Positions 8,552 through 18,898 of a DNA stretch of 64,000 nt are shown here, in pieces. The first letter of the stretch is position 1; each line of letters begins with the position of its first letter. The translations under genes were made by a program, and so were the position numbers. The DNA comes from Bacteroidales bacterium (GTDB taxonomy: Bacteria > Bacteroidota > Bacteroidia > Bacteroidales > FEN-979): NCBI GenBank assembly GCA_023229525.1, contig JALNZC010000021.1:5243-69242 (forward strand). Reading direction: 5' to 3'. The notes below the pieces were generated by a model. The model did no database searches, was not told the origin of the DNA, and worked only from the letters and a program-made list of their open reading frames with translations.

Positions 8552-10810
8552 TCAGTTCAGGAAGACAGATGTTGAGATTGTTTCCTTTGAATTGGTTCCG
8601 ATGTATATGATAAATTCTCCCGGTTCCCAATATTTTTTCAGGTCAGGATGATAAAATGCCAGGTCATCTTTTCCCAGCGAAAATGTCAATACTGCAGTTT
8701 CATCGGTTTTCAGCATGACTTTTTTGAATCCTTTCAGTTCTTTTACGGGGCGGGTTATTGAACCGACTTTATCCTGTACATAAAGTTGTGCCACCTCTTC
8801 TCCGTCGCGTGTACCAGTATTCTTTACGGTAACCCTGATGGTCAGTTTGTTCCCGGTAGTATCAACCGTCAGACCGGAATAGGCGAAGGTAGTGTAGCTC
8901 AACCCAAATCCAAACGGATAGAGCGGGTCGTTGGTCACATCGATATAGCGTGAAACATATTTTTCATCCGGTGTTTTAGGATTATAGGGTCTTCCGGTAT
9001 TTTTTGCATTGTAGAAAAGGGGTATTTGCCCGACATTCCGGGGAAAAGTCATGGTGAGTTTCCCGGCAGGGTTAACTTCCCCAAAAAGAATATCAGAGAT
9101 ACCATTTCCAGCCTGTGTTCCGCCAAACCATGATTCCAGGATAGCCGGGGCCATGTTGTTCAACTTTGTGATGGTCAGCGGGCGACCATTGAACAGCACC
9201 ACGGCTACCGGTTTACCGGTACCGATAACCTGCTCTGCCAGTTCGTTCTGTACTCCAGGGAGATCAAGATCGGTCCGGCTGGATGCTTCCCCGGTCATCT
9301 CACCTTCTTCTCCCAGAGCCAGGATCACATAATCGGCGGACGAGGCAATTTTCAGCGCTTTGTCAAATCCACTTTTATCCAGGTCGTTGGTATTGCATCC
9401 CTTCTCATAAACTATGGGAATATCCTTACCGACATGGTTTCTGATCCCTTCAAGCAGGGTGACACATTTTTCCAATTCTCCGGCAGCTGCCCAGTTTCCC
9501 AGCATATCTCTTTTGGAATCAGCCAGTGGACCAATCACGGCAATGGATTTAACCGTGGCCGGAATGGGTAGGGTTTGATTATCATTTTTCAGAAGGACAC
9601 AACTTCGAGCTACGAATTTACGGGCAAAGGCCTGACTTTCGACGGTCATCAGTTCCTTTTCCTGTCGTTCTTTTTTGCAATACCGGTAAGGATCATCAAA
9701 CAGACCAAGTTTGAATTTGGCTTCCAGTACAACGCGCACAGCATCATCAATCTGCTTCAGGGTAACTTTTTTCTCTTTGAGTAAGTCTGTCAATGAATTC
9801 AGATAAGTACTCCCCTGCATATCCATATCCACTCCGGCATTTAAAGCCAGACCGGCTGCCTGCTTTTCATCTGTTGCAACTCCATGGTTCACAAGTTCAT
9901 TGATGGCGCCGTAATCAGTAACCACAAAACCTTTGAACCCCCAGCTTTTCCGGAGCAGATCCGTGAGCAGCCATTTATTGGAAGTAGATGGCACACCGGC
10001 AATTTCGTTGAAGGAGGTCATTACCGAGCCGACACCGGCATCAACGCAAGCTTTATATGGCGGGAGGTACCATTCATACAGTGAAACCTGGGAAATATCG
10101 ACTGTATTGTAATCGCGCCCGGCCTGTGGCGCTCCATAAGCAGCAAAATGCTTTGCGCAAGCCAATAGAGTATGCGGATCTTTCAGATCTTTACCCTGGA
10201 ATCCATGAACCCGAGCTTCGGCAATTTTACATCCGAGCCATGTATCTTCGCCCGCTCCTTCGGCAACCCTCCCCCACCGGGGATCTCGGGCGATATCTAC
10301 CATCGGGGCAAAAGTCCAGTTTAGTCCCTCTGCGGTCGCTTCCATTGCAGCTATCTGCTCTGACTCTTCAATCGCTTTCAGGTCCCAGCTACAAGACTGG
10401 CCCAATGGGATCGGGAAAATTGTCCGGTGGCCATGGATTACATCATAACCGAAGATCAGGGGAATTTTTAAATGTGATTCCTCAATGGCAATCTTTTGGA
10501 GGCCACGTACATTATCCACGGTATAGACATTGAAAATAGCTCCGGCTTTTCCTTCTTTAATAAGCTTATAATACTTATTATCATTGTTATTCATCGCCGG
10601 ACCTGTAATATCCCCATCGGATTGAAAAAGGGATAACTGGCCGATTTTTTCTTCGATTGTCATCTTTTTGAGCAATTCCTCAATCTTAATCCTATCGGAA
10701 GAGGAAATGTTTTGCCGGACTATATTTTGTGAGATTACGGAAGTACAAAGAACAAATAAGACAAAAGACAATCCGGCGATTTTAAAAGAAAAAAAGTTAT
10801 CTGAAAGCAT
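8552..10810 (-). CDS. GH3 beta-glucosidase, periplasmic
   Basis: A 752-residue GH3 enzyme with a signal peptide. The start is set at the ATG at 10810 because it begins a proper signal sequence (MLSDNFFSFKIAGLSF); the longer frame starts with TTG just after the upstream stop. Domains: TIM barrel (about 50-370) with the nucleophile motif VVTDYGAI near residue 300, alpha/beta sandwich (about 400-620) with GEEGEMTGEASSR likely holding the acid/base, and a fibronectin-III-like C-terminus with PLYPFGFGLSYTTF. GH3 members next to GH144 enzymes are known to cleave sophoro-oligosaccharides to glucose, the likely role here. The gene sits 17 bp after the GH144 lipoprotein gene and 51 bp before the second GH144 gene. 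Confidence 0.92.
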   Translation of the reverse strand: MLSDNFFSFKIAGLSFVLFVLCTSVISQNIVRQNISSSDRIKIEELLKKMTIEEKIGQLSLFQSDGDITGPAMNNNDNKYYKLIKEGKAGAIFNVYTVDNVRGLQKIAIEESHLKIPLIFGYDVIHGHRTIFPIPLGQSCSWDLKAIEESEQIAAMEATAEGLNWTFAPMVDIARDPRWGRVAEGAGEDTWLGCKIAEARVHGFQGKDLKDPHTLLACAKHFAAYGAPQAGRDYNTVDISQVSLYEWYLPPYKACVDAGVGSVMTSFNEIAGVPSTSNKWLLTDLLRKSWGFKGFVVTDYGAINELVNHGVATDEKQAAGLALNAGVDMDMQGSTYLNSLTDLLKEKKVTLKQIDDAVRVVLEAKFKLGLFDDPYRYCKKERQEKELMTVESQAFARKFVARSCVLLKNDNQTLPIPATVKSIAVIGPLADSKRDMLGNWAAAGELEKCVTLLEGIRNHVGKDIPIVYEKGCNTNDLDKSGFDKALKIASSADYVILALGEEGEMTGEASSRTDLDLPGVQNELAEQVIGTGKPVAVVLFNGRPLTITKLNNMAPAILESWFGGTQAGNGISDILFGEVNPAGKLTMTFPRNVGQIPLFYNAKNTGRPYNPKTPDEKYVSRYIDVTNDPLYPFGFGLSYTTFAYSGLTVDTTGNKLTIRVTVKNTGTRDGEEVAQLYVQDKVGSITRPVKELKGFKKVMLKTDETAVLTFSLGKDDLAFYHPDLKKYWEPGEFIIYIGTNSKETISTSVFLN

Positions 10811-10827
10811 ACTTTTGAATTGGAAAA

Positions 10828-12804
10828 TCAATGGGTAAAACCAAGTTTTGTGAGTCCTGCCTGGACTTTAGGCGAGGACATGAAGCGATTCCATAAAAGT
10901 TGCGTTCTGTAATTCTCTATCATACAAACAATCGGTCCCTCGTCGATAGCGATAAATGAATCGGCCCACCATCCTTCAGTCGGGTCGAAGGCATCATAAA
11001 AGCCGGAATTACCCCATAGATGATCACCCAGGATGTAATAGAAAAACCGGATCGCTTTCATCGATTGTTCCGGCGTATAAGCTATGGCTGACACAGCCGC
11101 AGTGGGGGTGATCACACCAAGGTCATTGGTGGGCGATTGTGCATCATACCCCCAGGGATTATCACTGGCCGTAAGTCCCCAACTGGATTTACTATATCCC
11201 ACATAGTTGTTAGGATTAGTAAAACAATATGTCCAATTGATCAGGGATTGATTAACATTTTGTTCCCAGTAATTTGCGTATTGATCCTGCAATGTTCTCG
11301 GATCGAGTCCAAGGAAAGAATAGTGTGTGTAAAACAACGGACCTCCGTAAGGTTCACCAAGCGGTAGTCTGTACCCATAATAGCTATTGCCGTTTTTAAT
11401 CGCGCCGTTCTTTGCATATCCCTGTTGATAAACTGCGGCTGAGATCGGGTGAGTTGTAGAGGTTGCCGCAACAATATAGGTGATCAGGGTCTCATTATAA
11501 CCCTGGATCGGCATATTCATGATCCAACCCAAAGTTGGTGACCAGTGCCAGTATAAAACATTCTGCCCCCGTGTAAACCAATCATATTCAACGGCATCAT
11601 TCAGTGCATCGATCCTGTCTATCAGGGTTTGCTCAAGCGGGGCGGCCGGATCAAGGTATTGTCGCATGGTAATCAATCCCTCAACCATATAGGAAGTCTC
11701 AACAAGGTCGGCGCCATTATCATTGGAGCTGAAAGGATGCACTTTGCCAGTCGCGCCATTGAGCCAATGAGGCCAGGCGCCATGAAAGCGGTCGCAGGTT
11801 TCAAGAAAGGTCAGAATTTTATTCAACCGGGTCAATCCCTGATCACGTGTAATAAATCCACGTTCAATACCCACGATCAACGCCATAACTCCGAACCCGG
11901 AACCACCGATCGTCACGATATCCCCGGAGGTGTTTCTTTCTCTGGCAAGACCACATGAAGGATGGGCATAATCATAAAAGTAACGGAAGGTCATTTCCTG
12001 TACCAGGGTAAGAAGCTGGTCATCCGGAATTACGGGAAATTTTGTCGTTGAATCCAGAGCGGTATAAAAATAGTTGGTAAAGCCATCGAATGGAAACCCG
12101 GTTTTTGATGTTAAATTCTTCGAAATGTTGAAAAAACATCGGGTATAATCGGTCAAAGATTGTGTATTTGAAACTGTTAATATCCTGTTGTTTCCTGAGA
12201 GAGAAAATGAGAGAGGCATACCCGTCGACAAGGTAAAATAGGGATTCAGGTTTGCCGGATCGAGAGAATCCGAAAAGGTGATCTCGATTTTTAAAGAGTC
12301 TTTTTTCCAGTTAACATTTTTAGGAATTGCCGGGATTTGGAAGGGTTGTTTGTTAATGGTGATGGTTTCGATCCGAAGTATTCCTGCGATTGTCCCAAAA
12401 AGAAACTCCATCCCGGGAAATGTTTCACCCTGAGATCCTTTTAGTCCGGATGTGATCAGTAATTTATAATTTGCACCGTGATCAAGGGAATTTTGAGGTG
12501 TAAATCTGATGCTTGTATTTCCATTGAAGACAACCAGATCTCCGGAAACATTCTTGTTATCAGCCTTCTTTACAACTACGTTACCGTTCACGGACGATGG
12601 ATCGAGCGTGTTATTAAAGTAAATGGTGAATGAACTGTCAACCGGAACATCCTTAGTTGTTTCCCCGATCTTGAGAACAACATTGCCTGCTTTTACCTGT
12701 GCCAACTGAAGTGACCCGGCAGGTGTATCCCCCTTTTTTTTACAAGCTGAGAAGAAAAGAATATTGACCGCCAGTAATAGTGTTAAAATCGGATATAGTT
12801 TCAT
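10828..12804 (-). CDS. GH144-type glucanase lipoprotein with Ig-like N-terminal domains
   Basis: A 658-residue lipoprotein with its lipobox Cys at residue 21 (FFSAC, then KKKG, a charge pattern common in exported Bacteroidota lipoproteins). Two Ig-like Big_5-type domains (about 35-140 and 145-250) precede a glucoamylase-like alpha/alpha-barrel of the GH144 type (about 262-658). Matching landmarks with the paralogue at 7103 are GFGVMALIVGIERGFITRDQ, WGLTASDNPWG, YDAFDP and IDEGPIVCMIENYRTQLLW. It is probably the cell-surface endo-enzyme that first cuts the polysaccharide for SusC/SusD import. The Ig-like stalk resembles the neighbouring lipoprotein at 13007. A 202-bp gap with a terminator hairpin separates it from that gene. 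Confidence 0.85.
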   Translation of the reverse strand: MKLYPILTLLLAVNILFFSACKKKGDTPAGSLQLAQVKAGNVVLKIGETTKDVPVDSSFTIYFNNTLDPSSVNGNVVVKKADNKNVSGDLVVFNGNTSIRFTPQNSLDHGANYKLLITSGLKGSQGETFPGMEFLFGTIAGILRIETITINKQPFQIPAIPKNVNWKKDSLKIEITFSDSLDPANLNPYFTLSTGMPLSFSLSGNNRILTVSNTQSLTDYTRCFFNISKNLTSKTGFPFDGFTNYFYTALDSTTKFPVIPDDQLLTLVQEMTFRYFYDYAHPSCGLARERNTSGDIVTIGGSGFGVMALIVGIERGFITRDQGLTRLNKILTFLETCDRFHGAWPHWLNGATGKVHPFSSNDNGADLVETSYMVEGLITMRQYLDPAAPLEQTLIDRIDALNDAVEYDWFTRGQNVLYWHWSPTLGWIMNMPIQGYNETLITYIVAATSTTHPISAAVYQQGYAKNGAIKNGNSYYGYRLPLGEPYGGPLFYTHYSFLGLDPRTLQDQYANYWEQNVNQSLINWTYCFTNPNNYVGYSKSSWGLTASDNPWGYDAQSPTNDLGVITPTAAVSAIAYTPEQSMKAIRFFYYILGDHLWGNSGFYDAFDPTEGWWADSFIAIDEGPIVCMIENYRTQLLWNRFMSSPKVQAGLTKLGFTH

Positions 12805-12951
12805 AATACCTTAGTTGACCACTTTGTGATAATTCTTTGTATCTCCGTGCGGTTATTTGAATCGATCGATTGTTTAACCAGCCGGTCTCTTTTTTTATTA
12901 TTTCTTATGGTTAATACCGATAACGGAGCCCTTACCAATAATGTATTTGTG

Positions 12952-12986
12952 AAAAAGAGAGGGTTAAGGAAACCCATAACCCTCTC
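12952..12986 (-). terminator. Rho-independent-type terminator inside the glycan locus
   Basis: Read on the minus strand, a perfect 10-bp stem (arms at 12977-12986 and 12957-12966, loop of 10) is followed directly by TTTTT. It lies about 20 bases after the stop of the LamG lipoprotein gene, so it should end or attenuate transcripts from SusC/SusD before the hydrolase genes. Confidence 0.8.
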
Positions 12987-13006
12987 CCTGAATCATTGGT
13001 GAAGAA

Positions 13007-14284
13007 CTACGGTTTTTCTGATGTGTACATCAGATCGATCTCGGTTGCGCTCAAAGTGCGGTGGAAAATTCTAACATCATCCAGTTGTCCCCCGAAATGA
13101 TTGGATGTTGGTAAGTTATAACCACCCCAGGGTTGGGTAGCCCATAATGAACCTTGTCTTGATTTAACAAATCCGAAAGCCAGTCGTGGATAAACATCCG
13201 GTGGCAAACCAGCCCACTTCATTCCGATGGCAGCATTTAATGAAGGATCTGCAAGGGTGAAATCTTCTATCTTCATTATTTCACCATTGATATACATTGA
13301 CGCGAGTTTGGTTGTACCATCAAAAGTAAATACAATATATGCCCATTTATCTTTGATCAGGGCAACCATTCCATCAGCAGGTGTAGGTGTTAAAGCCTTA
13401 CAGAAGGTACATGCTTTCCATCCACCGTTATCTTTGGTCAGTCCATCCCCTTTAAATTCAGTGTCATGACTGTTTGTGGCAGGATCTCCAACATTATAAG
13501 TCGTACCAATCTTACAGCCTTCATAAGTTCCATATATTTCAAACTGGAAACCGTAGAAAGCGCCAAGTCCAATTACAAAGTGACCTTTGGGTTTATCATC
13601 GGCATCGACATGTCCGACTGAGTTCGTTTTCATCCAGAAGCATAAAGAAAATTGGGGCGTATTCGAAAGCTGGTCACCATTCGGGACTTCGATAATACTT
13701 GTTGTACCGTCGAAGGTTGCAGCAGTTCCGGCCGAAGCTTTATAAGAAGGAGTGTAGGTTATGGCGATCAGGCTATCCGCATTAAAGGTACCCACCTGGT
13801 CATTTACATTACCTTCGAAGTTCCAGTATGCGATCTGACCGGCCGGAACAAAGGTCCCAATGGTCGTAAATGTGCGGAAGAAACCTGGGATTGACTGGCC
13901 GTCAGTGGAGGTGACCGAAGGGAAGGTAAGTTTAAACAATGCTCCGTTGCCAAGTTCCTCATTGGGAACAATAGTGACCTTCGAACCTGAGGGTGTAACT
14001 GTCAACGGGATGTTTTTCTGATCCCAATCCCTCAAAAGGGTAATTCCGGATGTTACACTCGCAGCATTGACATCAAGTGAAAATGTTGCAACAATGGTCG
14101 GGTTTGAGGGCACATTATTTGCCGATGTAGCCCCGTTCAGATCAATATTTCCTCCAAGTAACTGTGCAACCAGCGCCGACAATTGGAATGTAGTTGAATC
14201 ACTTTTCTTTTTACAACTTGCAACTCCCATCAGGAGTGCAATTGTAACAATCAATGAACAAATTAAAAGAAATTGCTTTTTCAT
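13007..14284 (-). CDS. Surface glycan-binding lipoprotein, Ig-like plus LamG domain
   Basis: A 425-residue lipoprotein. The start is the ATG at 14284, giving a clean signal (MKKQFLLICSLIVTIALL) and lipobox Cys at residue 24 followed by KKK; the longer frame adds ten residues with no role. A Big_5-type Ig-like domain (about 45-145) is followed by a concanavalin-like LamG domain (about 155-420, with GQIAYWNFEGNVNDQVG at its start and LDDVRIFHRTLSATEI at its end). This arrangement, placed right after SusD, fits a surface glycan-binding protein that captures polysaccharide. No catalytic residues are evident. It is followed by a terminator. Confidence 0.85.
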   Translation of the reverse strand: MKKQFLLICSLIVTIALLMGVASCKKKSDSTTFQLSALVAQLLGGNIDLNGATSANNVPSNPTIVATFSLDVNAASVTSGITLLRDWDQKNIPLTVTPSGSKVTIVPNEELGNGALFKLTFPSVTSTDGQSIPGFFRTFTTIGTFVPAGQIAYWNFEGNVNDQVGTFNADSLIAITYTPSYKASAGTAATFDGTTSIIEVPNGDQLSNTPQFSLCFWMKTNSVGHVDADDKPKGHFVIGLGAFYGFQFEIYGTYEGCKIGTTYNVGDPATNSHDTEFKGDGLTKDNGGWKACTFCKALTPTPADGMVALIKDKWAYIVFTFDGTTKLASMYINGEIMKIEDFTLADPSLNAAIGMKWAGLPPDVYPRLAFGFVKSRQGSLWATQPWGGYNLPTSNHFGGQLDDVRIFHRTLSATEIDLMYTSEKP

Positions 14285-14343
14285 GGCTTTTATAATTAAG
14301 GTTAAATAATTCATACTATGACATTTTAATAATATGATAAAAA

Positions 14344-15837
14344 TTACCAGTTCGGGTTTTGAGTCAGGGACCCTTGCGAGATATCAATTTCACTCTGAGG
14401 AATTGGCAGAAGTTCGTGTTTCCCGGCAACGAAACCCAGAGGGCCCATTACGGCCGGAGCCCTGCCGGTTCGCACCAGATCCCAGAATCTCCAACCTTCC
14501 ATTGCCAGTTCATGACGTCTTTCGTTGAATATAATATCCCTGAGTTCCGATTGGTTTGTCGTAGTGATATCCGGAAGAATGGTATTGTTACCCTGTCTTG
14601 CACGTTGCCTTACCATGTTTAGGTATATTAACGCCTCTGCCGGTTTATTATTTTCATTGAGTGCTTCGGCAGCCATCAATAAAACATCGGCATATCTGAT
14701 CAACCGGCGATGATGACCCCATTGGGTTATGACATTATCGCCAGGTACCCAGACTTTCCGTGTATAACATTCGATTTCGATAAGGTTGCCATGTTCATCA
14801 TAAGTTTTATCCGGAGTGGCGCCATCGCCAATGATCACAACCCCATCAATGGTATCGCCCAAGTTGATCACTGTTCCCCTGTAGCGTGGATCGCCTTGTT
14901 CAAAGGAGTTCCGCAGATCTATGGTAGGCCGGTTGAATCCCCATCCACGGTTGGGTGTTCCCCTGACGCCCTGGGTATTGGCATACTGATTCCCACCGCC
15001 TTGCGTATTATCAGCCTGTATGGCTCCGACTTCGAAAACCGATTCGACGCCATTATTGCCATTCACTCCGTTGGCATCTGTAAATACGGGCTCCAGACCA
15101 TACTGGCTTGAATTGATTACATCCATGGCATATTTTTCCGCATTCACGAAATCATTCCTGAAAAGATAGACCCGGGCAAGTAAGGCTTGTGCAGCACCTT
15201 GAGTCACCCTGCCCAGATCAGTACCCTGGTATCCCGATTTGAGCGGCAGATTGTCGACAGCGAAATTCAGATCGCTGATGATCAGTGTATAGACCTCGTC
15301 AACTGAAGCGCGTTGTAATTTTAGCGGAGGATCGGTACTTGTAACCAGGGGAACTCCTCCCCATGCACGAACAAAGTCGAAGTAGATCAAACCACGGATA
15401 AACTTGGCTTCAGCAATATATCTCGTTTTCAGAGCTTCATCCATAGTGATCGCCGGAATTTTTTCAATGACGACATTGGCTCTTTTCACACCGACATATA
15501 AGGCATTCCAATAACGGTCGATCCCATCCTGGGTAGTGGTATGGGTAAAAATATCATATGGGCCAACAGTGGAGGCCGCATCATCGGGGTTACTCCCTTT
15601 ACGGGCATCATCCGACATAATATCAAAGATCGGGAACCCACCTGCATTGTAATACCACTCCCTGACCGCTTCATAGGTAGCATTTGTCGCCAGCAATGCA
15701 TCGGTTGGAGAGACGGGAAAAGATTGCTGTGTCAGCGTGCCCTGGAGATCTTTCTGAAGAAATTTTTTGCACCCGCTGAAAGAAAGGGTCGTAAAAATTA
15801 ACAGGATTGAAAGGTATAATTTAGTTTGCGTTCTCAT
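14344..15837 (-). CDS. susD: SusD/RagB-family nutrient-binding lipoprotein
   Basis: A 497-residue lipoprotein with its Cys near residue 23 (SFSGC followed by KKFL). It has the typical SusD order: an N-terminal TPR-like scaffold with YYNAGGFPIFDIMSDDA, RYIAEAKFIRGLIYFDFVRAWGG split around the conserved AEAKFIRGL, RRLIRYADVLLMAAEALNE and the C-terminal RRHELAMEGWRFWDLVRTG. It works as the lid on the SusC channel and binds glycan outside the cell. The gene is 4 bp downstream of susC. The symbol is a class name, and the ligand is inferred from the GH144/GH3 neighbours. Confidence 0.95.
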   Translation of the reverse strand: MRTQTKLYLSILLIFTTLSFSGCKKFLQKDLQGTLTQQSFPVSPTDALLATNATYEAVREWYYNAGGFPIFDIMSDDARKGSNPDDAASTVGPYDIFTHTTTQDGIDRYWNALYVGVKRANVVIEKIPAITMDEALKTRYIAEAKFIRGLIYFDFVRAWGGVPLVTSTDPPLKLQRASVDEVYTLIISDLNFAVDNLPLKSGYQGTDLGRVTQGAAQALLARVYLFRNDFVNAEKYAMDVINSSQYGLEPVFTDANGVNGNNGVESVFEVGAIQADNTQGGGNQYANTQGVRGTPNRGWGFNRPTIDLRNSFEQGDPRYRGTVINLGDTIDGVVIIGDGATPDKTYDEHGNLIEIECYTRKVWVPGDNVITQWGHHRRLIRYADVLLMAAEALNENNKPAEALIYLNMVRQRARQGNNTILPDITTTNQSELRDIIFNERRHELAMEGWRFWDLVRTGRAPAVMGPLGFVAGKHELLPIPQSEIDISQGSLTQNPNW

Positions 15838-15841
15838 ATCC

Positions 15842-18800
15842 TTAAAAGTTTAAATTGATACCTATTGAATAAACAGCTGTAATCGGGTAAATCCCATTAT
15901 CAATACCCGCTGACAAAACATCACTGCTGCCAATTTCAGGGGTATATCCTGTATACTTTGTCAATGTATAAAGATTATCAGCTTTAACATATATTCTGAA
16001 TTTTTGCATATAGATCTTTGTGCTCCAGGAAGTGGGAAGGGTATAACCAAGTACTAAATTTCGAATCCTCAGAAAGGAACCATCCTGGATAAAATGATCC
16101 GAGGGAGTGTAATTGTACCCGCCGAAGGATGGTCTGGGTTCCGTGTTACTGGTACCCGGTCCGGTCCAGCGATTGAGCACATGACTTTCAAAATTGTATG
16201 GATCAGGCCTGACCACCTCCTTCCCATTGAAAATTTTATTTCCGGTCTGACCCTGGACATTGACCGAAAAGTCAAGACCATAAATTTCAAATCCAAAATT
16301 GAAGCCAAAAATGAATTTGGGAATCGGGTTTCCTATATAGGTTCTGTCCAATCCATCAATTTTCCCATCGCCATTTACATCTACAAACCTTAGATCGCCC
16401 ACACCGGCCTGACTATTGTGTGGATAGGCATTCAATTCAGCCTGGGATTGAAAGACACCATCGGTTTGATATCCGTAGAATGCACCAATGGGCAAGCCAA
16501 CTTGACTCTGGGTAACCGGGACTCCATTGCCAAGATAACCTCCGATCAAGACAGAATCTACACCGCTGTTCCCGCCAATGCTCAACACTTCATTATGGAT
16601 CGTGGTTCCCAGAACACCCACATAATACTTGAATTTTCCCACCTGGTCGCGCCAGCCAAGATTGAACTCAAATCCCCTGTTCACAACGGAAGCAGCATTG
16701 AATCTTACCTTGGCGCCCGCCCCGTTTCCAAGGTATCCAGGGGTAGACAACAAGACAAGAATATCGTTAGTTTTTTTATTGTAGTAATCAAACTCAGCGG
16801 TAAGCCGGCTGTCAAATAGGCCAAATTCAAGCCCCACGTCTGTTTGTGTCGTAACTTCCCATTTCAGGTTGGGATTCCCGTTTATCCCATAAGAGGCGCC
16901 GGTATTGGGATCGTTGTTTATTCCGAATATGGCAAGGATGTTCGATTCAACCCTTGCATATCGGTCCCAGTATGGAATTTTATCATTCCCAAGTTTACCC
17001 CAGCTTCCTCTCAACTTCAATTTATTCAGCCATTTGATGTTTTGCATGAATTTTTCCTGCGAAACATTCCAGCCCAAGGCAAAGGAGGGGAAGTTGGCAT
17101 ACCTGTTATTCTGTGCAAATTTCGATGACCCGTCACTCCTGAAAGTCGCAGTCAGGATATATCTTTTATTGAAAACATAATTAACACGGAAAAGGAACGA
17201 TATCATCGAATAATACAGATTATTATCAACCTGTTCCAAAATGTTGTTTATGGTATTGACATTATTGGCCGGATCATAGATATAGGCAGGCTGGATGTAC
17301 CAGAAACTCGACGCGTCGCGGATCAGGTTCTTACCGAGAAGATCAAACCCGTCAGAAGTCGTATTTTGCATGGTATAACCTGCAACGGCATCAATGGAAT
17401 GTTTACCGAATTCCTTCTTGAAATTCAGTGTATTTTCCCAAAGCCAGGTAAAATTATAGTTGGTGTTTTTACTCAGCCTGCTCATGAGATTCTGCTGTTG
17501 CGATATGGATCCATCAGGATTATAAACGGTAAATGCCGGAGTAAAATTTTCCGATTTGTTATAAGCGGCATCTATTCCAAAACTGGATTTGAAGGTGAAT
17601 GCTTTCAGGAAATTGACTTCTCCGAAAATATTCCCGACTCCCCTTACCCCTTTGTTGAAGTTATTTGAGTAAGCCAGATCGGCAAGCGGGTTCCCCACAC
17701 CGGGAACGGCAGCAAAACTGCCATCCGGATAATAAGGGACCAGGGTAGGTTTTGCCCTGTAGACGGCGTACGTTACATCGGGCGCTATCTGCTGGCTGTA
17801 GGGGGCAATGGTTATATTATTACCCAGTTCTACAAATTTCGATAAATTATAAATGTTATTTATTTTCAAAGTTATACGCTGATAACTCGATTTGTCGATT
17901 ATACCGCCCTGTTTAAAATAACCACCACTGATATAATATTGAATATTTTTGGAAGCGCCCGATGCTGATAATTGAAAATCATAAACCGGAGCAGTATGAA
18001 ATACTAGGTCCTGCCAATCGGTGTTTGGAACAGCATCAACATTGTTATAACTTCCGGGTTTAATTTCATTTGAAATAATAGCAAAGTCCCGCCCATTTAA
18101 CAATCCGATTTTTTTTGCAAGTTTCTGCATCCCTACTTCCCCTGAAAAACTGAATGCGGTTTTACCGTCAGTTCCTTTTCCCATTTTTGTGGTTACCATG
18201 ATGACACCATTTGCTCCCCTCGATCCATAAATTGCAGAGGCGGAAGCATCTTTAAGTACCTCCATGGAAGTAATATCATTGCTATTCAGGAATGAAATAT
18301 CGTCGACAATCACCCCGTCGACAACGTATATCGGATTCGAATTACCGAAAGTACCGACCCCCCTGATCCTTACAGCCGGTTTCTCGCCAGGAGTACCGGA
18401 GGTACTAGCTACTTGTACGCCGGTCACATTTCCCTGAAGGCTTTGAACAGGGTTTAATGCTGTAATCCTGGTAATGTCTTCGGCCTTAACACTTCCGACA
18501 GAACCGGATAAATCACTTTTTCTCACCGAGCCATAACCGATGACTACTACCTCGTCGAGGGTGGTTTTTTTAGGTTCAAGTTGCACATCCACAACGGTTT
18601 GGTTTCCCGGGTCAATCTCTTTAGTGTTATAGCCCACATAGGAAAAGACCAGGATGACTTTATCTGTCTTAATTGAAATGGAATACTTACCATCGATATC
18701 GGTCACGGAACCGGTGGTTGTCCCTTTGATTACAATGGTGGCACCGGGGAGGGTCTCTTTTGTGTCAGAAGCGGTGACCACACCTTTAATGGTTCGTACC

Positions 18801-18898
18801 TGAGCCATCGAAAATCCGGTGAATCCTAAAATCAGGATAAGGAATAACCCAATTTTCTTTGAAACCGGGTTTGTTTTGCGTAAAATGTTATCATACAT
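15842..18898 (-). CDS. susC: SusC/RagA-family TonB-dependent outer-membrane transporter
   Basis: A 1018-residue protein with an N-terminal signal peptide (cut near AQVRTIKG), a carboxypeptidase-regulatory-like beta-sandwich (about 35-110), a TonB-box-like segment and plug (about 115-235, with SASAIYGSRGANGVIMVTTK), and a 22-strand barrel to the C-terminus. The last residues (IGINLNF) end in Phe, as expected for barrel assembly. It imports oligosaccharides with SusD using TonB energy. The gene is the first structural gene of the operon, 236 bp after the regulator. Confidence 0.96.
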   Translation of the reverse strand: MYDNILRKTNPVSKKIGLFLILILGFTGFSMAQVRTIKGVVTASDTKETLPGATIVIKGTTTGSVTDIDGKYSISIKTDKVILVFSYVGYNTKEIDPGNQTVVDVQLEPKKTTLDEVVVIGYGSVRKSDLSGSVGSVKAEDITRITALNPVQSLQGNVTGVQVASTSGTPGEKPAVRIRGVGTFGNSNPIYVVDGVIVDDISFLNSNDITSMEVLKDASASAIYGSRGANGVIMVTTKMGKGTDGKTAFSFSGEVGMQKLAKKIGLLNGRDFAIISNEIKPGSYNNVDAVPNTDWQDLVFHTAPVYDFQLSASGASKNIQYYISGGYFKQGGIIDKSSYQRITLKINNIYNLSKFVELGNNITIAPYSQQIAPDVTYAVYRAKPTLVPYYPDGSFAAVPGVGNPLADLAYSNNFNKGVRGVGNIFGEVNFLKAFTFKSSFGIDAAYNKSENFTPAFTVYNPDGSISQQQNLMSRLSKNTNYNFTWLWENTLNFKKEFGKHSIDAVAGYTMQNTTSDGFDLLGKNLIRDASSFWYIQPAYIYDPANNVNTINNILEQVDNNLYYSMISFLFRVNYVFNKRYILTATFRSDGSSKFAQNNRYANFPSFALGWNVSQEKFMQNIKWLNKLKLRGSWGKLGNDKIPYWDRYARVESNILAIFGINNDPNTGASYGINGNPNLKWEVTTQTDVGLEFGLFDSRLTAEFDYYNKKTNDILVLLSTPGYLGNGAGAKVRFNAASVVNRGFEFNLGWRDQVGKFKYYVGVLGTTIHNEVLSIGGNSGVDSVLIGGYLGNGVPVTQSQVGLPIGAFYGYQTDGVFQSQAELNAYPHNSQAGVGDLRFVDVNGDGKIDGLDRTYIGNPIPKFIFGFNFGFEIYGLDFSVNVQGQTGNKIFNGKEVVRPDPYNFESHVLNRWTGPGTSNTEPRPSFGGYNYTPSDHFIQDGSFLRIRNLVLGYTLPTSWSTKIYMQKFRIYVKADNLYTLTKYTGYTPEIGSSDVLSAGIDNGIYPITAVYSIGINLNF

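Noticed and set aside
10057..10533. A 158-codon frame on the plus strand within the GH3 gene
   Set aside because: It is antisense to a clear GH3 domain and shows low-complexity, protein-unlike composition.
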